A stretch of DNA of 39,073 nt. Source: Cellulomonas hominis. GTDB taxonomy: Bacteria; Actinomycetota; Actinomycetes; Actinomycetales; Cellulomonadaceae. A program made the translations under genes and the position numbers. Within the stretch, counting starts at the first letter, position 1, and each line of letters opens with the position of its first letter. Below, piece by piece: positions 22,189-31,297 of this stretch. The DNA lies in contig NZ_SZYE01000012.1 in NCBI RefSeq assembly GCF_005239125.1, forward strand, positions 1-39,073, read 5' to 3'. The notes below the pieces were generated by a model that saw nothing but the letters and a program-made list of their open reading frames with translations, was not told the DNA's origin and ran no database searches.

Positions 22189-23217
22189 TCACAGCCCCAT
22201 GTCGAGCACCACGCGCCCGTCGATGGTGCCGGTCTCCATCCGCGCGAACACGTCGTTCACCGCGTCCAGCGGCCGCAGCTCGTACTTGGTGCGCACCAGG
22301 CCCCGGTCGAAGAAGCCGACCGCCTCCTGCATGTCCAGCCGGGTGCCGACGATCGAGCCCCGGACCGTCAGGCCCCGCAGCACCGTGTCGAAGATCGACA
22401 GCGGGAAGGTGCCCGGGGGGAGCCCGACGAGCGAGACGGTGCCGCCCCGGCGGAGCATCGACAGCGCCTGCGGGAAGGTCGACTCGCTGACCGCGGTCAC
22501 CAGGGCGGCGTGCGCACCGCCGACCAGGTCGTGCACGGCCTCCCCCGGGTCGCCGTCGCGGTAGTTCACGACGAGCTCGGCGCCGTACTCGTGCGCCGAG
22601 GCCCGCTTCGACTCCGAGCCGGTCACCGCGATCACCCGGTAGCCCATCGCGGCCGCGTACTGGATCGCCATGTGCCCGAGGCCGCCGATCCCGGAGACGA
22701 CCACCCAGTCCCCGGGCTTCGCGTCCGTGACCTTGAGGCCCTTGTAGACCGTGACGCCGGCGCACAGCACCGCGGTCACGCCGGCGGCGTCGACCCCCTC
22801 GGGGATGCGCGGCGCGTACCGGGCGTCGACCAGCATGTACTCGGCGAACGAGCCGTCGACGGAGTAGCCCGAGTTCTGCTGGGCCGTGCAGAGCGTCTCC
22901 CAGCCGCGCAGGCAGTCCGCGCAGGTGCCGCAGGCCGTCGCCAGCCAGGCGTTGCCCAGCCGGTCGCCCTCCCGCACGCCGCGCACCTCGGAGCCGACGG
23001 CGACGACGCGACCGGCGCCCTCGTGGCCCGGCACGAACGGCGGGGTCGGCCGGACCGGCCAGTCGCCGCGGGCGGCGTGCAGGTCGGTGTGGCAGACGCC
23101 GGAGTAGTCGACCTTCACCAGGGCCTCGTGGGGTCCCGGCACCGGGACCGGGCGCTCCTCGACGACCAGCGGGGCGCCGAGGTCGCGGACGACCGCGGCC
23201 TTCATCATCTCGGGCAC
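22189..23217 (-). CDS. adhP: zinc-dependent alcohol dehydrogenase (AdhP-like)
   Basis: A 342-residue medium-chain dehydrogenase. The catalytic zinc site shows CHTDLHAARGDWP with Cys and His, GHEGAGRVVAVG, and the structural zinc lobe CGTCADCLRGWETLC with four Cys; the NAD site is VVSGIGGLGHMAIQYA. The mix CHTDLHA...TAQQNSGYSVDGSFAEY is typical of AdhP/AdhT enzymes that interconvert ethanol and acetaldehyde. The GTG at 23217 is preferred because GAGGAG lies 7 bases upstream; the tandem ATG codons at 23208 and 23205 lie too far from it. A Rex-like box in the upstream region suggests control by NADH/NAD+. Confidence 0.93.
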   Translation of the reverse strand: MPEMMKAAVVRDLGAPLVVEERPVPVPGPHEALVKVDYSGVCHTDLHAARGDWPVRPTPPFVPGHEGAGRVVAVGSEVRGVREGDRLGNAWLATACGTCADCLRGWETLCTAQQNSGYSVDGSFAEYMLVDARYAPRIPEGVDAAGVTAVLCAGVTVYKGLKVTDAKPGDWVVVSGIGGLGHMAIQYAAAMGYRVIAVTGSESKRASAHEYGAELVVNYRDGDPGEAVHDLVGGAHAALVTAVSESTFPQALSMLRRGGTVSLVGLPPGTFPLSIFDTVLRGLTVRGSIVGTRLDMQEAVGFFDRGLVRTKYELRPLDAVNDVFARMETGTIDGRVVLDMGL

Positions 23218-23250
23218 AGCAGCTCTCCTCACGCCGCGCGTCCACCACCT

Positions 23251-23274
23251 TGTGAACGCTGTCACGAGAACGTA
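23251..23274 (-). promoter_or_regulatory. adhP promoter with Rex-like operator
   Basis: The plus-strand sequence TGTGAACGCTGTCACG (23251-23266) matches the actinobacterial Rex operator TGTGAACGCGTTCACA at 13 of 16 positions. On the minus strand a -10 like TACGTT is at 23269-23274, putting the operator over the likely transcription start, a repressor position. Rex releases DNA when NADH is high. Confidence 0.55.
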
Positions 23275-23350
23275 TCGCCGGCGCCCGGTGCCCCGGCCGG
23301 GACCGAGGGCCCACCGCGGCCCCCCGGATGCGCGGCGCGGGGCCTGCTGC

Positions 23351-23356
23351 GACCGT
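23351..23356 (+). promoter_or_regulatory. -10 like box GACCGT of the histidine phosphatase gene
   Basis: GACCGT is followed by 6 bases (GGGGAC) and the ATG at 23363; no ribosome site is present. Confidence 0.4.
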
Positions 23357-23362
23357 GGGGAC

Positions 23363-24079
23363 ATGACCAGCAGACTCGTGCTCGTCCGCCACGGGGAGAG
23401 CGAGGGGAACGTCGCCGCGACGCGCGCCGAGCGCACCGGCGCGGAGACCGTCGGTGTGCCGTGGCGCGACGCGGACACCCCGCTCTCGGCCACCGGGGAG
23501 GAGCAGGCGCGCGCGCTCGGCGCCCACCTGGCCGCCCTGCCCGCCGGCGAGACGCCCGACGCCCTGTGGTGCTCCCCCTATGTCCGGGCGCGGCGCACGG
23601 CCGAGCTGGCGGTGGAGAAGGCCGGGCTCGGGCTGCGCCCGGTGATCGACGAGCGGCTGCGGGACCGCGAGCTCGGCATCCTCGACGGGCTGACCAGCCA
23701 CGGCGTGGACGCCCGGTTCCCCGACGAGGCGGCGCGGCGGGACCGGCTCGGCAAGATGTACTTCCGGCCGCCGGGCGGCGAGTCGTGGTCCGACGTGGCC
23801 CTGCGGCTCCGCTCCGTCGTCGGCGACATCGAGCGCCGCGAGGCGGGCCGGCGGGTGCTGGTGGTCTGCCACGACGCCGTGATCTGGCTGCTGCGCTACG
23901 TGTGCGAGGGGCTGACGGAGGACGAGCTGATGGCGCAGGTCGCCGAGCGCAGCGTCCGCAACGCGTCGGTGACGGTCCTCGTCGGCGGCCCGGCGGGCTG
24001 GCGCGCCGAGGTCGTCGACGACGTCGCGCACCTCGGCGGCGCCGAGGTCACGGAGCACCCGGGGCAGGGCGATGACTGA
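23363..24079 (+). CDS. histidine phosphatase family protein
   Basis: A 238-residue phosphatase of the phosphoglycerate mutase-like fold. The catalytic motif LVLVRHGESEGN is at residues 5-16; WCSPYVRARRTAELA supplies the second Arg and LVVCHDAVIWLL the second His. DRELGILDGL is a typical intervening segment. Substrates in this family range from sugar phosphates to nucleotides and cannot be told from sequence. Its end overlaps the start of the NAD(P)HX dehydratase gene by 8 bases, so the two are co-translated; a shared metabolic theme in nucleotide repair is possible but unproved. Confidence 0.9.
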   Translation: MTSRLVLVRHGESEGNVAATRAERTGAETVGVPWRDADTPLSATGEEQARALGAHLAALPAGETPDALWCSPYVRARRTAELAVEKAGLGLRPVIDERLRDRELGILDGLTSHGVDARFPDEAARRDRLGKMYFRPPGGESWSDVALRLRSVVGDIERREAGRRVLVVCHDAVIWLLRYVCEGLTEDELMAQVAERSVRNASVTVLVGGPAGWRAEVVDDVAHLGGAEVTEHPGQGDD

Positions 24080-24938
24080 CGCCGCGCCCCTCACCCCCGC
24101 GCTGCTGCGCGGCTGGCCGCTGCCCCCACGGGACGGCGCGAAGGACGTCCGCGGCGGCGTGCTCGTCGTGGGCGGCGCCCGGCGCACGCCCGGCGCCGCC
24201 GCGCTGGCCGGCCTGACGGCACTGCGGATCGGCGCCGGGCGGCTCACCCTGGCGGTCGCCGCGTCGGTCGCCGCACCGCTCGCGGTGGCGACACCGGAGG
24301 CCGGCGTGCTCGCGCTGCCCGAGGACGCGGACGGCTCGCCCACCGGCGCGACGACCCCGCACCTCGCGGCCGAGCTCGAGCGCGCCGACGCGGTCGTCGT
24401 CGGCCCCGGCCTGGACGAGCCGGAGGGCGCGGCGGCCCTGGTCCGGTCGGTCCTCGGCGCCCTGGCCGACCGCGAGGCCGCCGTGCTGCTCGACGCCTTC
24501 GCGCTCGGCGTGCTGCCGGGCCTGCGGGACGAGGTCACGCTCCCGGAGGGACGCACCGTCCTGACCCCCAACACCACCGAGGCCGCCCGGCTGCTCGGCG
24601 TGGACGAGGTCGACCCGGACGACGCCGCCGCGCGGGTCGCCGACCGGTGGGGCGCGGTCGTCAGCTGCGCCGGGACGATCGCGCACCCGGACGGGCGCCG
24701 CTGGTCCTCGGCGACCGGCTACGCCGGGCTCGGCACCTCAGGCAGCGGAGACGTGCTGGCCGGGGCGGTCGCCGGGCTCCTCGCAGGCGGCGCGCCCGCC
24801 GAGCAGGCCGCCTGCTGGGGCACCGCCGTCCACGGCTCCGCCGGCGACCGCCTGGCCGCCCGCGTCGGACCGCTGGGCTACCTGGCGCGCGAGCTGGCGG
24901 ACGAGGTCCCCGCCGTCCTGGTCGAGCTGCAGGCCTGA
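24072..24938 (+). CDS. nnrD: ADP-dependent NAD(P)H-hydrate dehydratase
   Basis: A 288-residue ribokinase-like protein that dehydrates hydrated NAD(P)H back to NAD(P)H using ADP. Motifs are GGVLVVGGARRTPGAAALAGLTALRIGAGRLTLAV, VVVGPGL, LTPNTTEAARLLG and the catalytic GLGTSGSGDVLAGAVAGLLAGG. Length fits the stand-alone dehydratase; the NnrE epimerase domain fused in many bacteria is absent and must be encoded elsewhere. The ATG at 24072 overlaps the phosphatase gene by 8 bases. Confidence 0.93.
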   Translation: MTDAAPLTPALLRGWPLPPRDGAKDVRGGVLVVGGARRTPGAAALAGLTALRIGAGRLTLAVAASVAAPLAVATPEAGVLALPEDADGSPTGATTPHLAAELERADAVVVGPGLDEPEGAAALVRSVLGALADREAAVLLDAFALGVLPGLRDEVTLPEGRTVLTPNTTEAARLLGVDEVDPDDAAARVADRWGAVVSCAGTIAHPDGRRWSSATGYAGLGTSGSGDVLAGAVAGLLAGGAPAEQAACWGTAVHGSAGDRLAARVGPLGYLARELADEVPAVLVELQA

Positions 24939-25760
24939 CGGCGCGGCGCCGGGCGCAGGCCCGGTGCCGCCGCCGGCGGGACCGCCCCCCGGCTCGGCCA
25001 CGTGGTCCGCGCCGACCACGTAGCGGAACTGGGTCACGGTGGGCTCGTCGATCCCCGCCGCCTCCGAGCGCAGGGTGACCTCCTCGTGCCCGGACATCCG
25101 GCCCGTCCCGGCGTCGACCAGCAGCACCTGCACCACGTCCGGCCCGGCCGGCCCGCCGGGGATCCCGAGCGCCACCGCGCGCCGCCCGGTCCGGTCGGTG
25201 ACCTCGCCCGCGAGCGTCACGCCCGGCTCGTCGGCCAGGACCGTCCACAGGCTCGACTCGAACGCCGGCGGCAGCACGTACGCGTCGGAGACGATCGCGG
25301 CCGCCTGGTAGAGGCACCACGCCGCGTCGGCGGTGTCCGGCCCGCAGCCGACCGCCGCGCCCCCGGCCGCCTCGAGCAGCTCGGCCCGCAGCGTCGCGGG
25401 GTCGTCCGACATCGCGGTGTACAGGTCCGGGTCGAAGGAGCCCGCGGGGATCCGGTCCACCGACGCGTCGGCGGGGGTCGTGTCGACCGCCGCGAGCCGG
25501 CCGTCCTCGCCGAGCTGCTGCCCCCGCCACTCCATCGCCACCAGCGAACCGTCCGGGCTCAGCCAGGTCTCCCGGACCACCGGGTCGACCGTCGAGGTCG
25601 CGTCCCCGTCCGCGCCGACGACGGTGCTGAGGTACCACGCCTGGGACAGCACGTGCTGCACGTCACCCGCGGGCTCCGGGTCGGTCTGCGCGGCGGCGGC
25701 CCCGGCCACCGCCCCGTCCGCCGCCGACGCGGGCGCCCCGCGCGAGGACCGGTAGGCCCC
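24939..25760 (-). pseudogene. remnant of a CU044_5270-type membrane protein gene
   Basis: Minus-strand reading gives about 250 residues with the feel of a real protein: AWYLSTVVG, RETWLSPDGSLVAMEWRGQQL, CGPDTADAAWCLYQAAAIVSDAYVLPP, VLADEPGVTLAGEVTDRTGRRAVALGIPG and VDAGTGRMSGHEEVTLRSEA. This matches the extracytoplasmic domain of CU044_5270 family proteins, which normally carry about 100 more N-terminal residues including a membrane span. That half is missing: upstream lies the LacI gene on the other strand. The natural stop is also missing, since the frame runs on into the antisense of nnrD to 24738. No start with a ribosome site is seen. A rearrangement that left a decaying piece is the simplest reading; a short expressed protein is not excluded. 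It fills most of the 849-bp gap between nnrD and lacI. Confidence 0.65.
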
Positions 25761-25787
25761 GCCGTGGCCGGCACGCCGGGCGTCCCG

Positions 25788-26837
25788 GTGCGGCGCCCGC
25801 CCGCGATGAGCGACGTCGCCGCGCTCGCCGGGGTGTCGCACCAGACCGTGTCGCGCGTGCTCAACGACCACCCGAGCGTCCGCCCGGAGACCCGCGAGCG
25901 GGTGCTGGCCGCGATCGCCGAGCTCGGCTACCGCCGCAACAGCGCGGCCCGGGCGCTGGTCACCCGCCGGTCCGGGGCGCTCGGCGTCGTCACCACGTCG
26001 TCGGTGCACCACGGCCCGACCAGCACGCTGATCGGCCTGGAGAGCGCCGCCCGCGAGGTCGGGTACTACGTCAGCGTCGCGGCCATCGACCGGTTCGACG
26101 CCGGCACCATGCGCGGCGCGCTCGACCACTTCCTGGACCAGGCCGTCGAGGGCATCGCGATCATCGCCCCGCAGGTCGACGTGGCGGAGGCGGTCGCGGC
26201 GTTCGACGTGCCGGTGCCCGTGGTCTCCGTGACCTCCGGCGAGCCCGTCCCCGGGCCGGCGCACGTCGTGGCCGTGGGCGTCGACCAGCGCGAGGGCGCC
26301 CGGGCCGCGACCCGGCACCTCGTCGAGCTCGGGCACCGCGAGGTCGTGCACCTGGCCGGGCCGCAGGACTGGTTCGACGCGCAGGAGCGGCTCGCCGGCT
26401 GGCGGGAGGCGTGCGCCGCGGCGGGGGTGTCCGCGCCGGAGCCGGTCGTCGTCGACTGGTCCGCCGAGTCCGGCTACCGCGAGGGCCTGCGGCTGGCCGA
26501 CGCCGGTGTGCCGACCGCGGTGTTCGCCGCGAACGACCAGCTGGCCCTCGGCCTGCTGCGCGCGTTCTGGGAGCGGGGGCTGCGGGTGCCGCAGGACGTG
26601 TCGGTCGTGGGCTTCGACGACGAGGCGGGCGCGGCGTACTTCGTGCCGCCGCTGACCACGGTGCGGCAGGACTTCCCGGCCCTGGGCCGCAGCGCCATCC
26701 GGGCGCTGGTCGGGGCCCTGGCGGGCGACCCCCCGCCCCGCACCCTCCTCCCGGCGACCCTGGTCCCCCGCGCGAGCACCGCCGCCCCCGCCCCCGCCCC
26801 CGCCTCCGCCCCCGCCCCCGCCCCCGCCTCCCGCTGA
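25788..26837 (+). CDS. LacI family regulator of the arabinose genes
   Basis: A 349-residue regulator. The DNA-binding domain reads MSDVAALAGVSHQTVSRVLND, followed by the hinge and a binding core with VSVVGFDDEAGAAYFVPPLTTVRQD, the usual effector-site signature. The GTG at 25788 gives the common start RRPPAMSDVA; an ATG at 25806 and a GTG at 25764 are alternatives and none has a convincing ribosome site. It is encoded just upstream of araBDA on the same strand, and two near-identical LacI-type operators flank those genes, so it is probably their repressor with an arabinose-derived inducer. The last 18 residues (Ala-Pro repeats) come from a CCCGCC microsatellite. Confidence 0.9.
   Translation: MRRPPAMSDVAALAGVSHQTVSRVLNDHPSVRPETRERVLAAIAELGYRRNSAARALVTRRSGALGVVTTSSVHHGPTSTLIGLESAAREVGYYVSVAAIDRFDAGTMRGALDHFLDQAVEGIAIIAPQVDVAEAVAAFDVPVPVVSVTSGEPVPGPAHVVAVGVDQREGARAATRHLVELGHREVVHLAGPQDWFDAQERLAGWREACAAAGVSAPEPVVVDWSAESGYREGLRLADAGVPTAVFAANDQLALGLLRAFWERGLRVPQDVSVVGFDDEAGAAYFVPPLTTVRQDFPALGRSAIRALVGALAGDPPPRTLLPATLVPRASTAAPAPAPASAPAPAPASR
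26782..26831. repeat. CCCGCC-type microsatellite at the end of lacI
   Basis: A C-rich run of CCCGCC/CCCCCG units encodes an Ala-Pro tail of the regulator. Such a run can change length by slippage in multiples of six without a frameshift. Confidence 0.75.
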
Positions 26838-26873
26838 CCCGCTCGTCGCCGCCCGCTGACCCGCTCGTCGCCG
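26830..26873. repeat. 22-bp tandem duplication over the lacI stop codon
   Basis: A 22-bp unit is present twice in perfect tandem, 26830-26851 and 26852-26873. The first copy contains the stop codon of the regulator; the second contains an untranslated copy of it. Confidence 0.9.
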
Positions 26874-26935
26874 ACTCTCCACTTCGTGCCTGCGCGACGC
26901 GGAGGCTGCGGAGGCGAGAAGTGGAGACTCGGCGA
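26868..26935. terminator. long stem after lacI
   Basis: Arms of 18 bases at 26868-26885 and 26918-26935 (core CTCCACTTC / GAAGTGGAG) match with one mismatch around a 32-nt loop. It probably ends the lacI transcript before the ara promoter. A G-rich stretch with repeats of GGCGGCGCGG follows to about 26990. Confidence 0.6.
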
Positions 26936-27008
26936 GAGGGGTTCGTGCGGGGGCGGCGCGGGGCGGCGCGGGGGGCGGCGCGGGCGGCGGTGCGTGCGAG
27001 CAGGGCGG

Positions 27009-27037
27009 TTGGCCGCCGCGCGTGTGAGCGCTAACAT
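27009..27037 (+). promoter_or_regulatory. araBDA promoter with LacI-type operator
   Basis: TTGGCC (27009-27014) and TAACAT (27032-27037) are spaced by 17 bp. The operator TGTGAGCGCTAACA (27023-27036) overlaps the -10 box; its symmetric core is AGCGCT. An almost identical site lies at 31098-31111. The position predicts simple repression by the LacI protein encoded upstream. Confidence 0.75.
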
Positions 27038-27123
27038 CGGGGGCAGGACGCGGCGGACCGCCGTGTGCGGGAACATCGCAGGCAGGCGGGCAGTGCAGCC
27101 CGACCGCGAGGACGGAGCACGCA

Positions 27124-28737
27124 ATGGCGCAGGACCACCAGGACGCACGCCGCGACGAGGTCGCCGCCGCGATCACGGACGGCCGGACCTCGCTGGGCAT
27201 CGAGCTCGGCTCGACCCGGATCAAGGCCTGCCTGATCGGCCCGGACCACGCGCCGGTCGCCACGGGCAGCCACGAGTGGGAGAACCAGTACGTCGACGGC
27301 GTGTGGACCTACTCCCTGGACGCGGTCTGGGCGGGCCTGCAGGAGTCGATCGCCTCGCTCGTCGCCGACGTGGAGCAGCGGTACGGCGTCCGCCCGACGA
27401 CGTTCGGCGCGCTGGGCGTCTCGGCGATGATGCACGGCTACCTGCCGTTCGACGCGGACGGCGAGCTGCTGGTGCCGTTCCGGACCTGGCGGAACACCTC
27501 GACCGGCCGTGCCGCCGCGGAGCTCACCGACAAGCTCGGGTTCAACATCCCGCTGCGCTGGTCGATCGCCCACCTCTACCAGGCGATCCTCGACCACGAG
27601 CCGCACGTCCCCCAGATCGACTTCGCCACGACGCTCGCGGGCTACGTGCACTGGAAGCTGACCGGCCGCAAGGTCCTCGGGGTCGGCGACGCGTCCGGCA
27701 TGTTCCCGATCGACCCGGCGACCCGCGACTACGACGCCACGATGCTGGCCCAGGTCGACGAGATCGTCGCGACCCGCCGCCCGGGCCTGCACCTGCGGGA
27801 CCTGCTGCCGGAGGTCCTGCCCGCGGGCGCCGACGCCGGCCGGCTGACCGAGGAGGGCGCCACCCTGCTCGACCCGACCGGCACGCTGCGGGCGGGCATC
27901 CCGCTGTGCCCCCCGGAGGGCGACGCCGGCACCGGCATGGTGGCGACGAACTCGGTCGCCCCGCGCACCGGCAACGTGAGCGCCGGGACGTCGATCTTCG
28001 CGATGGTCGTGCTGGAGAAGCCGCTGGAGCGGGTGCACCACGAGCTCGACGTGGTGACCACCCCGGCCGGCGACCTGGTCGCGATGGTGCACTGCAACAA
28101 CGGCGCGTCCGAGCTCAACGCCTGGGCGGGGCTGTTCGGCGAGTTCGCGACCGCGCTGGGCGCGTCGGCCGCGGCCGACGACGTGTTCGGCGCGCTGTTC
28201 CGCGCCGCGCTCGAGGGCGACGCCGACGGCGGCGGCCTGCTCGCCTACAACTACCTGTCCGGCGAGCCGATCACCGGGCTCGACTCCGGCCGCCCCCTGG
28301 TGGTGCGGACGCCCGACAGCCGGCTGACGCTCGCCAACTTCATGCGGACCCAGCTGTACTCCGCGTTCGGCACGCTGAGCCTCGGCATGCACGTGCTGCG
28401 GGGCGAGGGCGTGGCGATCGACGCGATGCTGGCGCACGGCGGCATGTTCCGGACCGCCGGCGTCGCGCAGCGGCTGCTGGCCGCGGCGATCGACGCGCCG
28501 GTCGCCGTCGGCGAGACGGCGGCGGAGGGCGGCGCCTGGGGCATCGCGGTGCTGGCCGCCTACCTGGACGCCGCGGGCGAGCAGGACCTGCCGACCTACC
28601 TGGCCGAGCGCGTGTTCGCCGGCGCGGACGTCGACACCGTCACCCCGGACGCGGGCGACGTGGCCGGCTACGAGCAGTTCCTCGACCGCTACCGCGCCGG
28701 CCTGGCCGTCGAGCGCGCGGCGACCGAGGCCCTCTGA
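27124..28737 (+). CDS. araB: FGGY carbohydrate kinase, probable L-ribulokinase
   Basis: A 537-residue FGGY kinase. The N-terminal lobe begins [22 protein letters not shown], the ATP-loop type DxGSTxxK motif with Glu in place of Asp; [14 protein letters not shown] in the middle and [19 protein letters not shown] near residue 440 are typical of the C-terminal lobe. Because it heads araB-araD-araA it most likely phosphorylates L-ribulose. It resembles the shorter, xylulokinase-like ribulokinases of actinobacteria rather than E. coli AraB. The ATG is preceded by GGAG about 7 bases upstream. Confidence 0.88.
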   Translation: MAQDHQDARRDEVAAAITDGRTSLGIELGSTRIKACLIGPDHAPVATGSHEWENQYVDGVWTYSLDAVWAGLQESIASLVADVEQRYGVRPTTFGALGVSAMMHGYLPFDADGELLVPFRTWRNTSTGRAAAELTDKLGFNIPLRWSIAHLYQAILDHEPHVPQIDFATTLAGYVHWKLTGRKVLGVGDASGMFPIDPATRDYDATMLAQVDEIVATRRPGLHLRDLLPEVLPAGADAGRLTEEGATLLDPTGTLRAGIPLCPPEGDAGTGMVATNSVAPRTGNVSAGTSIFAMVVLEKPLERVHHELDVVTTPAGDLVAMVHCNNGASELNAWAGLFGEFATALGASAAADDVFGALFRAALEGDADGGGLLAYNYLSGEPITGLDSGRPLVVRTPDSRLTLANFMRTQLYSAFGTLSLGMHVLRGEGVAIDAMLAHGGMFRTAGVAQRLLAAAIDAPVAVGETAAEGGAWGIAVLAAYLDAAGEQDLPTYLAERVFAGADVDTVTPDAGDVAGYEQFLDRYRAGLAVERAATEAL

Positions 28738-28761
28738 CCACCCACCCCTGAGGAGAACCCC

Positions 28762-29514
28762 ATGACCCGGACCCTCGCCGACTACCCGGCCGAGGTGCAG
28801 GAGGCGGTCGCGCGCACCCGCGAGGTGGTCGCGACGCTGCACGCCGAGCTGCCCCGCTGGGAGCTGATCGTCTGGACGGCGGGCAACGTGTCCCAGCGCG
28901 TCCAGGTCGACCCGGCCGGACCGTCGGCCGCCGACCTGCTCGTCATCAAGCCGTCCGGCGTGACGTACGACGAGCTCACGCCCGAGTCGATGGTCGTCTG
29001 CGACCTCGACGGCAACCTGGTCGACGGCACGCGCAGCCCGTCCTCGGACACCGCGGCGCACGCGTACGTCTACACGCACATGCCCGAGGTGGGCGGCGTG
29101 GTGCACACGCACTCGACCTACGCGACGGCCTGGGCCGCCCGCGCCGAGCCGGTGCCGTGCGTGCTGACGATGATGGCCGACGAGTTCGGCGGCCCGATCC
29201 CGATCGGCCCGTTCGCCCTCATCGGCGACGACTCGATCGGCCGCGGCATCGTCGAGACGCTGCGCGAGTCCCGCAGCCCGGCGGTGCTCATGCAGAACCA
29301 CGGCCCGTTCACGATCGGCAAGGACGCCAAGGCCGCGGTCAAGGCCGCCGTCATGGTGGAGGAGGTCGCGCGCACCGTGCACATCTCCCGCCAGCTCGGC
29401 GACCCGCTGCCGATCCCGCAGGACAGGGTCGACTCGCTGTACGCGCGGTACCAGAACGTCTACGGCCAGGGCAGCACCGAGGCTGCCGCCAACACGAAGG
29501 AGCAGGACGCATGA
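28762..29514 (+). CDS. araD: L-ribulose-5-phosphate 4-epimerase
   Basis: A 250-residue class II aldolase-fold enzyme converting L-ribulose 5-phosphate to D-xylulose 5-phosphate. The zinc ligands are in [13 protein letters not shown] and [24 protein letters not shown] and [19 protein letters not shown] bind the phosphate. TGAGGAG lies 5 bases before the ATG. It starts 24 bases after araB and its stop overlaps the araA start as ATGA. Confidence 0.95.
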   Translation: MTRTLADYPAEVQEAVARTREVVATLHAELPRWELIVWTAGNVSQRVQVDPAGPSAADLLVIKPSGVTYDELTPESMVVCDLDGNLVDGTRSPSSDTAAHAYVYTHMPEVGGVVHTHSTYATAWAARAEPVPCVLTMMADEFGGPIPIGPFALIGDDSIGRGIVETLRESRSPAVLMQNHGPFTIGKDAKAAVKAAVMVEEVARTVHISRQLGDPLPIPQDRVDSLYARYQNVYGQGSTEAAANTKEQDA

Positions 29515-31019
29515 CCAAGCCCTACGCCGACCGCGAGGTCTGGTTCTTCACCGGCAGCCAGGACCTCTACGGCGAGGACACCCTGCGCCAGGTCGCCGAG
29601 CAGTCCCAGGAGGTGGCCCGCACCCTCGACGAGGCCGCCGACGTGCCGGTCCGCATCGTGTGGAAGCCGGTGCTCAAGGACTCCGTGTCGATCCGCCGGG
29701 CGATGCTCGACGCGAACTCCGACGACCGCGTCCTGGGCGTCATCACCTGGATGCACACGTTCAGCCCGGCCAAGATGTGGATCGCCGGCCTGGACCAGCT
29801 GCGCAAGCCGCTGCTGCACCTGCACACGCAGGCGAACGTCGAGCTGCCCTGGGACAGCATCGACATGGACTTCATGAACCTCAACCAGGCCGCGCACGGC
29901 GACCGCGAGTACGCGTACATCGCGTCCCGGCTCGGCGTCGCCCGCACGACGGTCGTCGGCCACGCGTCCAACCCGGCCGTGGCGAAGCGGGTCGGCACCT
30001 GGGCGCGCGCCGCCGCGGGCTGGGCCGCCACCCACGAGCTCAAGCTCGTCCGGTTCGGCGACAACATGCGCAACGTCGCGGTCACCGAGGGCGACAAGAC
30101 CGAGGCCGAGCTGCGGTTCGGCGTCTCGGTGAACACCTGGGGCGTGAACGAGCTCGTCGCCGCGGTGGACGCCGTGGCGGACGCCGACGTCGACGCGCTG
30201 GTCGCGGAGTACGAGGAGCTCTACGACGTCGTGCCCGAGCTGCGCCGCGACGGCGACCGCCACGAGTCGCTGCGGTACGCCGCCCGCCAGGAGATCGCGC
30301 TCGAGACCTTCCTGACCGAGGTGGGCGCCAAGGCCTTCACGACGAACTTCGAGGACCTCGGCGCGCTGCGCCAGCTCCCGGGCCTCGCGGTCCAGCGCCT
30401 GATGTCCAAGGGCTACGGCTTCGGCGCCGAGGGCGACTGGAAGACCGCCGTCCTGGTGCGCGCGGCCAAGGTGATGGGCGAGGGCCTGCCCGGCGGCGCG
30501 TCCCTCATGGAGGACTACACCTACGACCTGACCCCGGGCGCGGAGAAGATCCTCGGCGCGCACATGCTCGAGGTCTGCCCCTCCCTGACCACGTCGAAGC
30601 CGAAGGTGGAGATCCACCCGCTCGGCATCGGCGGCAAGGAGGACCCGGTCCGCATGGTGTTCGACGCGGACCCGGGCGAGGCCGTGGTGGTGTCGCTGGC
30701 CGACATGCGGGACCGGTTCCGGATGACCGCGAACGTCGTCGACGTCGTGCCCCCGACCCAGGAGCTGCCGAACCTGCCGGTCGCCCGCGCGGTCTGGGAG
30801 CCCCGGCCCGACTTCGCCACGTCGGCGGAGGCGTGGCTGACCGCGGGCGGTGCGCACCACACGGTGATGTCGACCGCGGCGGGCGTCGAGGCGTTCGAGA
30901 TCTACGCCGACATCGCCGGCACCGAGCTGCTGGTGATCGACCAGGACACCACCCGGCGCGGCTTCCGCGACCAGGTGCGCTGGAACCAGGTGTACTACCG
31001 GATCGCCCAGGGCCTCTGA
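29511..31019 (+). CDS. araA: L-arabinose isomerase
   Basis: A 502-residue isomerase converting L-arabinose to L-ribulose with Mn2+. Typical stretches are [23 protein letters not shown] at the start, [24 protein letters not shown] with a metal-site Glu, [13 protein letters not shown] with another, and HMLEVCPSL. Length agrees with the family. AAGGAG lies 8 bases before the ATG, inside araD. It is the last gene of the araBDA transcript and is followed by a strong hairpin. Confidence 0.97.
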   Translation: MTKPYADREVWFFTGSQDLYGEDTLRQVAEQSQEVARTLDEAADVPVRIVWKPVLKDSVSIRRAMLDANSDDRVLGVITWMHTFSPAKMWIAGLDQLRKPLLHLHTQANVELPWDSIDMDFMNLNQAAHGDREYAYIASRLGVARTTVVGHASNPAVAKRVGTWARAAAGWAATHELKLVRFGDNMRNVAVTEGDKTEAELRFGVSVNTWGVNELVAAVDAVADADVDALVAEYEELYDVVPELRRDGDRHESLRYAARQEIALETFLTEVGAKAFTTNFEDLGALRQLPGLAVQRLMSKGYGFGAEGDWKTAVLVRAAKVMGEGLPGGASLMEDYTYDLTPGAEKILGAHMLEVCPSLTTSKPKVEIHPLGIGGKEDPVRMVFDADPGEAVVVSLADMRDRFRMTANVVDVVPPTQELPNLPVARAVWEPRPDFATSAEAWLTAGGAHHTVMSTAAGVEAFEIYADIAGTELLVIDQDTTRRGFRDQVRWNQVYYRIAQGL

Positions 31020-31058
31020 GCCCTGCGGGCGCCGGCGCGTCGCGCCACGCCCGTCCCG

Positions 31059-31092
31059 ACGGCCCGTCCCCGCTGCTGCGGGGGCGGGCCGT
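31059..31092 (+). terminator. terminator of araBDA
   Basis: A 15-bp stem (31059-31073 with 31078-31092, one G-U pair) closes a TGCT loop 39 bases after the araA stop. A LacI-type operator follows at once. Confidence 0.75.
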
Positions 31093-31097
31093 CGTCG

Positions 31098-31111
31098 TGT
31101 GAGCGCTCACC
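31098..31111. promoter_or_regulatory. second LacI-type operator, between araA and chvE
   Basis: TGTGAGCGCTCACC contains the perfect 12-bp palindrome GTGAGCGCTCAC (31099-31110) and differs from the araB operator at only two positions. A TTGACT at 31134-31139 downstream may be a -35 box, but its -10 is poor. The chvE start is 344 bp away. Confidence 0.65.
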
Positions 31112-31297
31112 TGCCGTTCGCCCGTTCGGCCCGTTGACTTCGCAAACCGAACTCAAGTGCGTGGGCCGGCCGGGTGATCCCGCCGCTGGAGGGCGGGTGA
31201 GTGACGCGACGGAAACCGGCCCTGACCTGCACCGACGCACCTCGGTCCCCCGGTCTCGTCGACCGTTATCCATCTGCAACCTGGGCCTCGATCCTTT

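Noticed and set aside
26940-26990. G-rich stretch before araB as a G-quadruplex switch
   Set aside because: Runs of four G are frequent by chance at this GC content and no clear four-run unit with short loops is placed at a promoter or leader.
24738-27263. Very long minus-strand frame as one large protein
   Set aside because: Most of it is antisense to lacI and the ara promoter region; only the middle section (about 25000-25750) has protein-like content.
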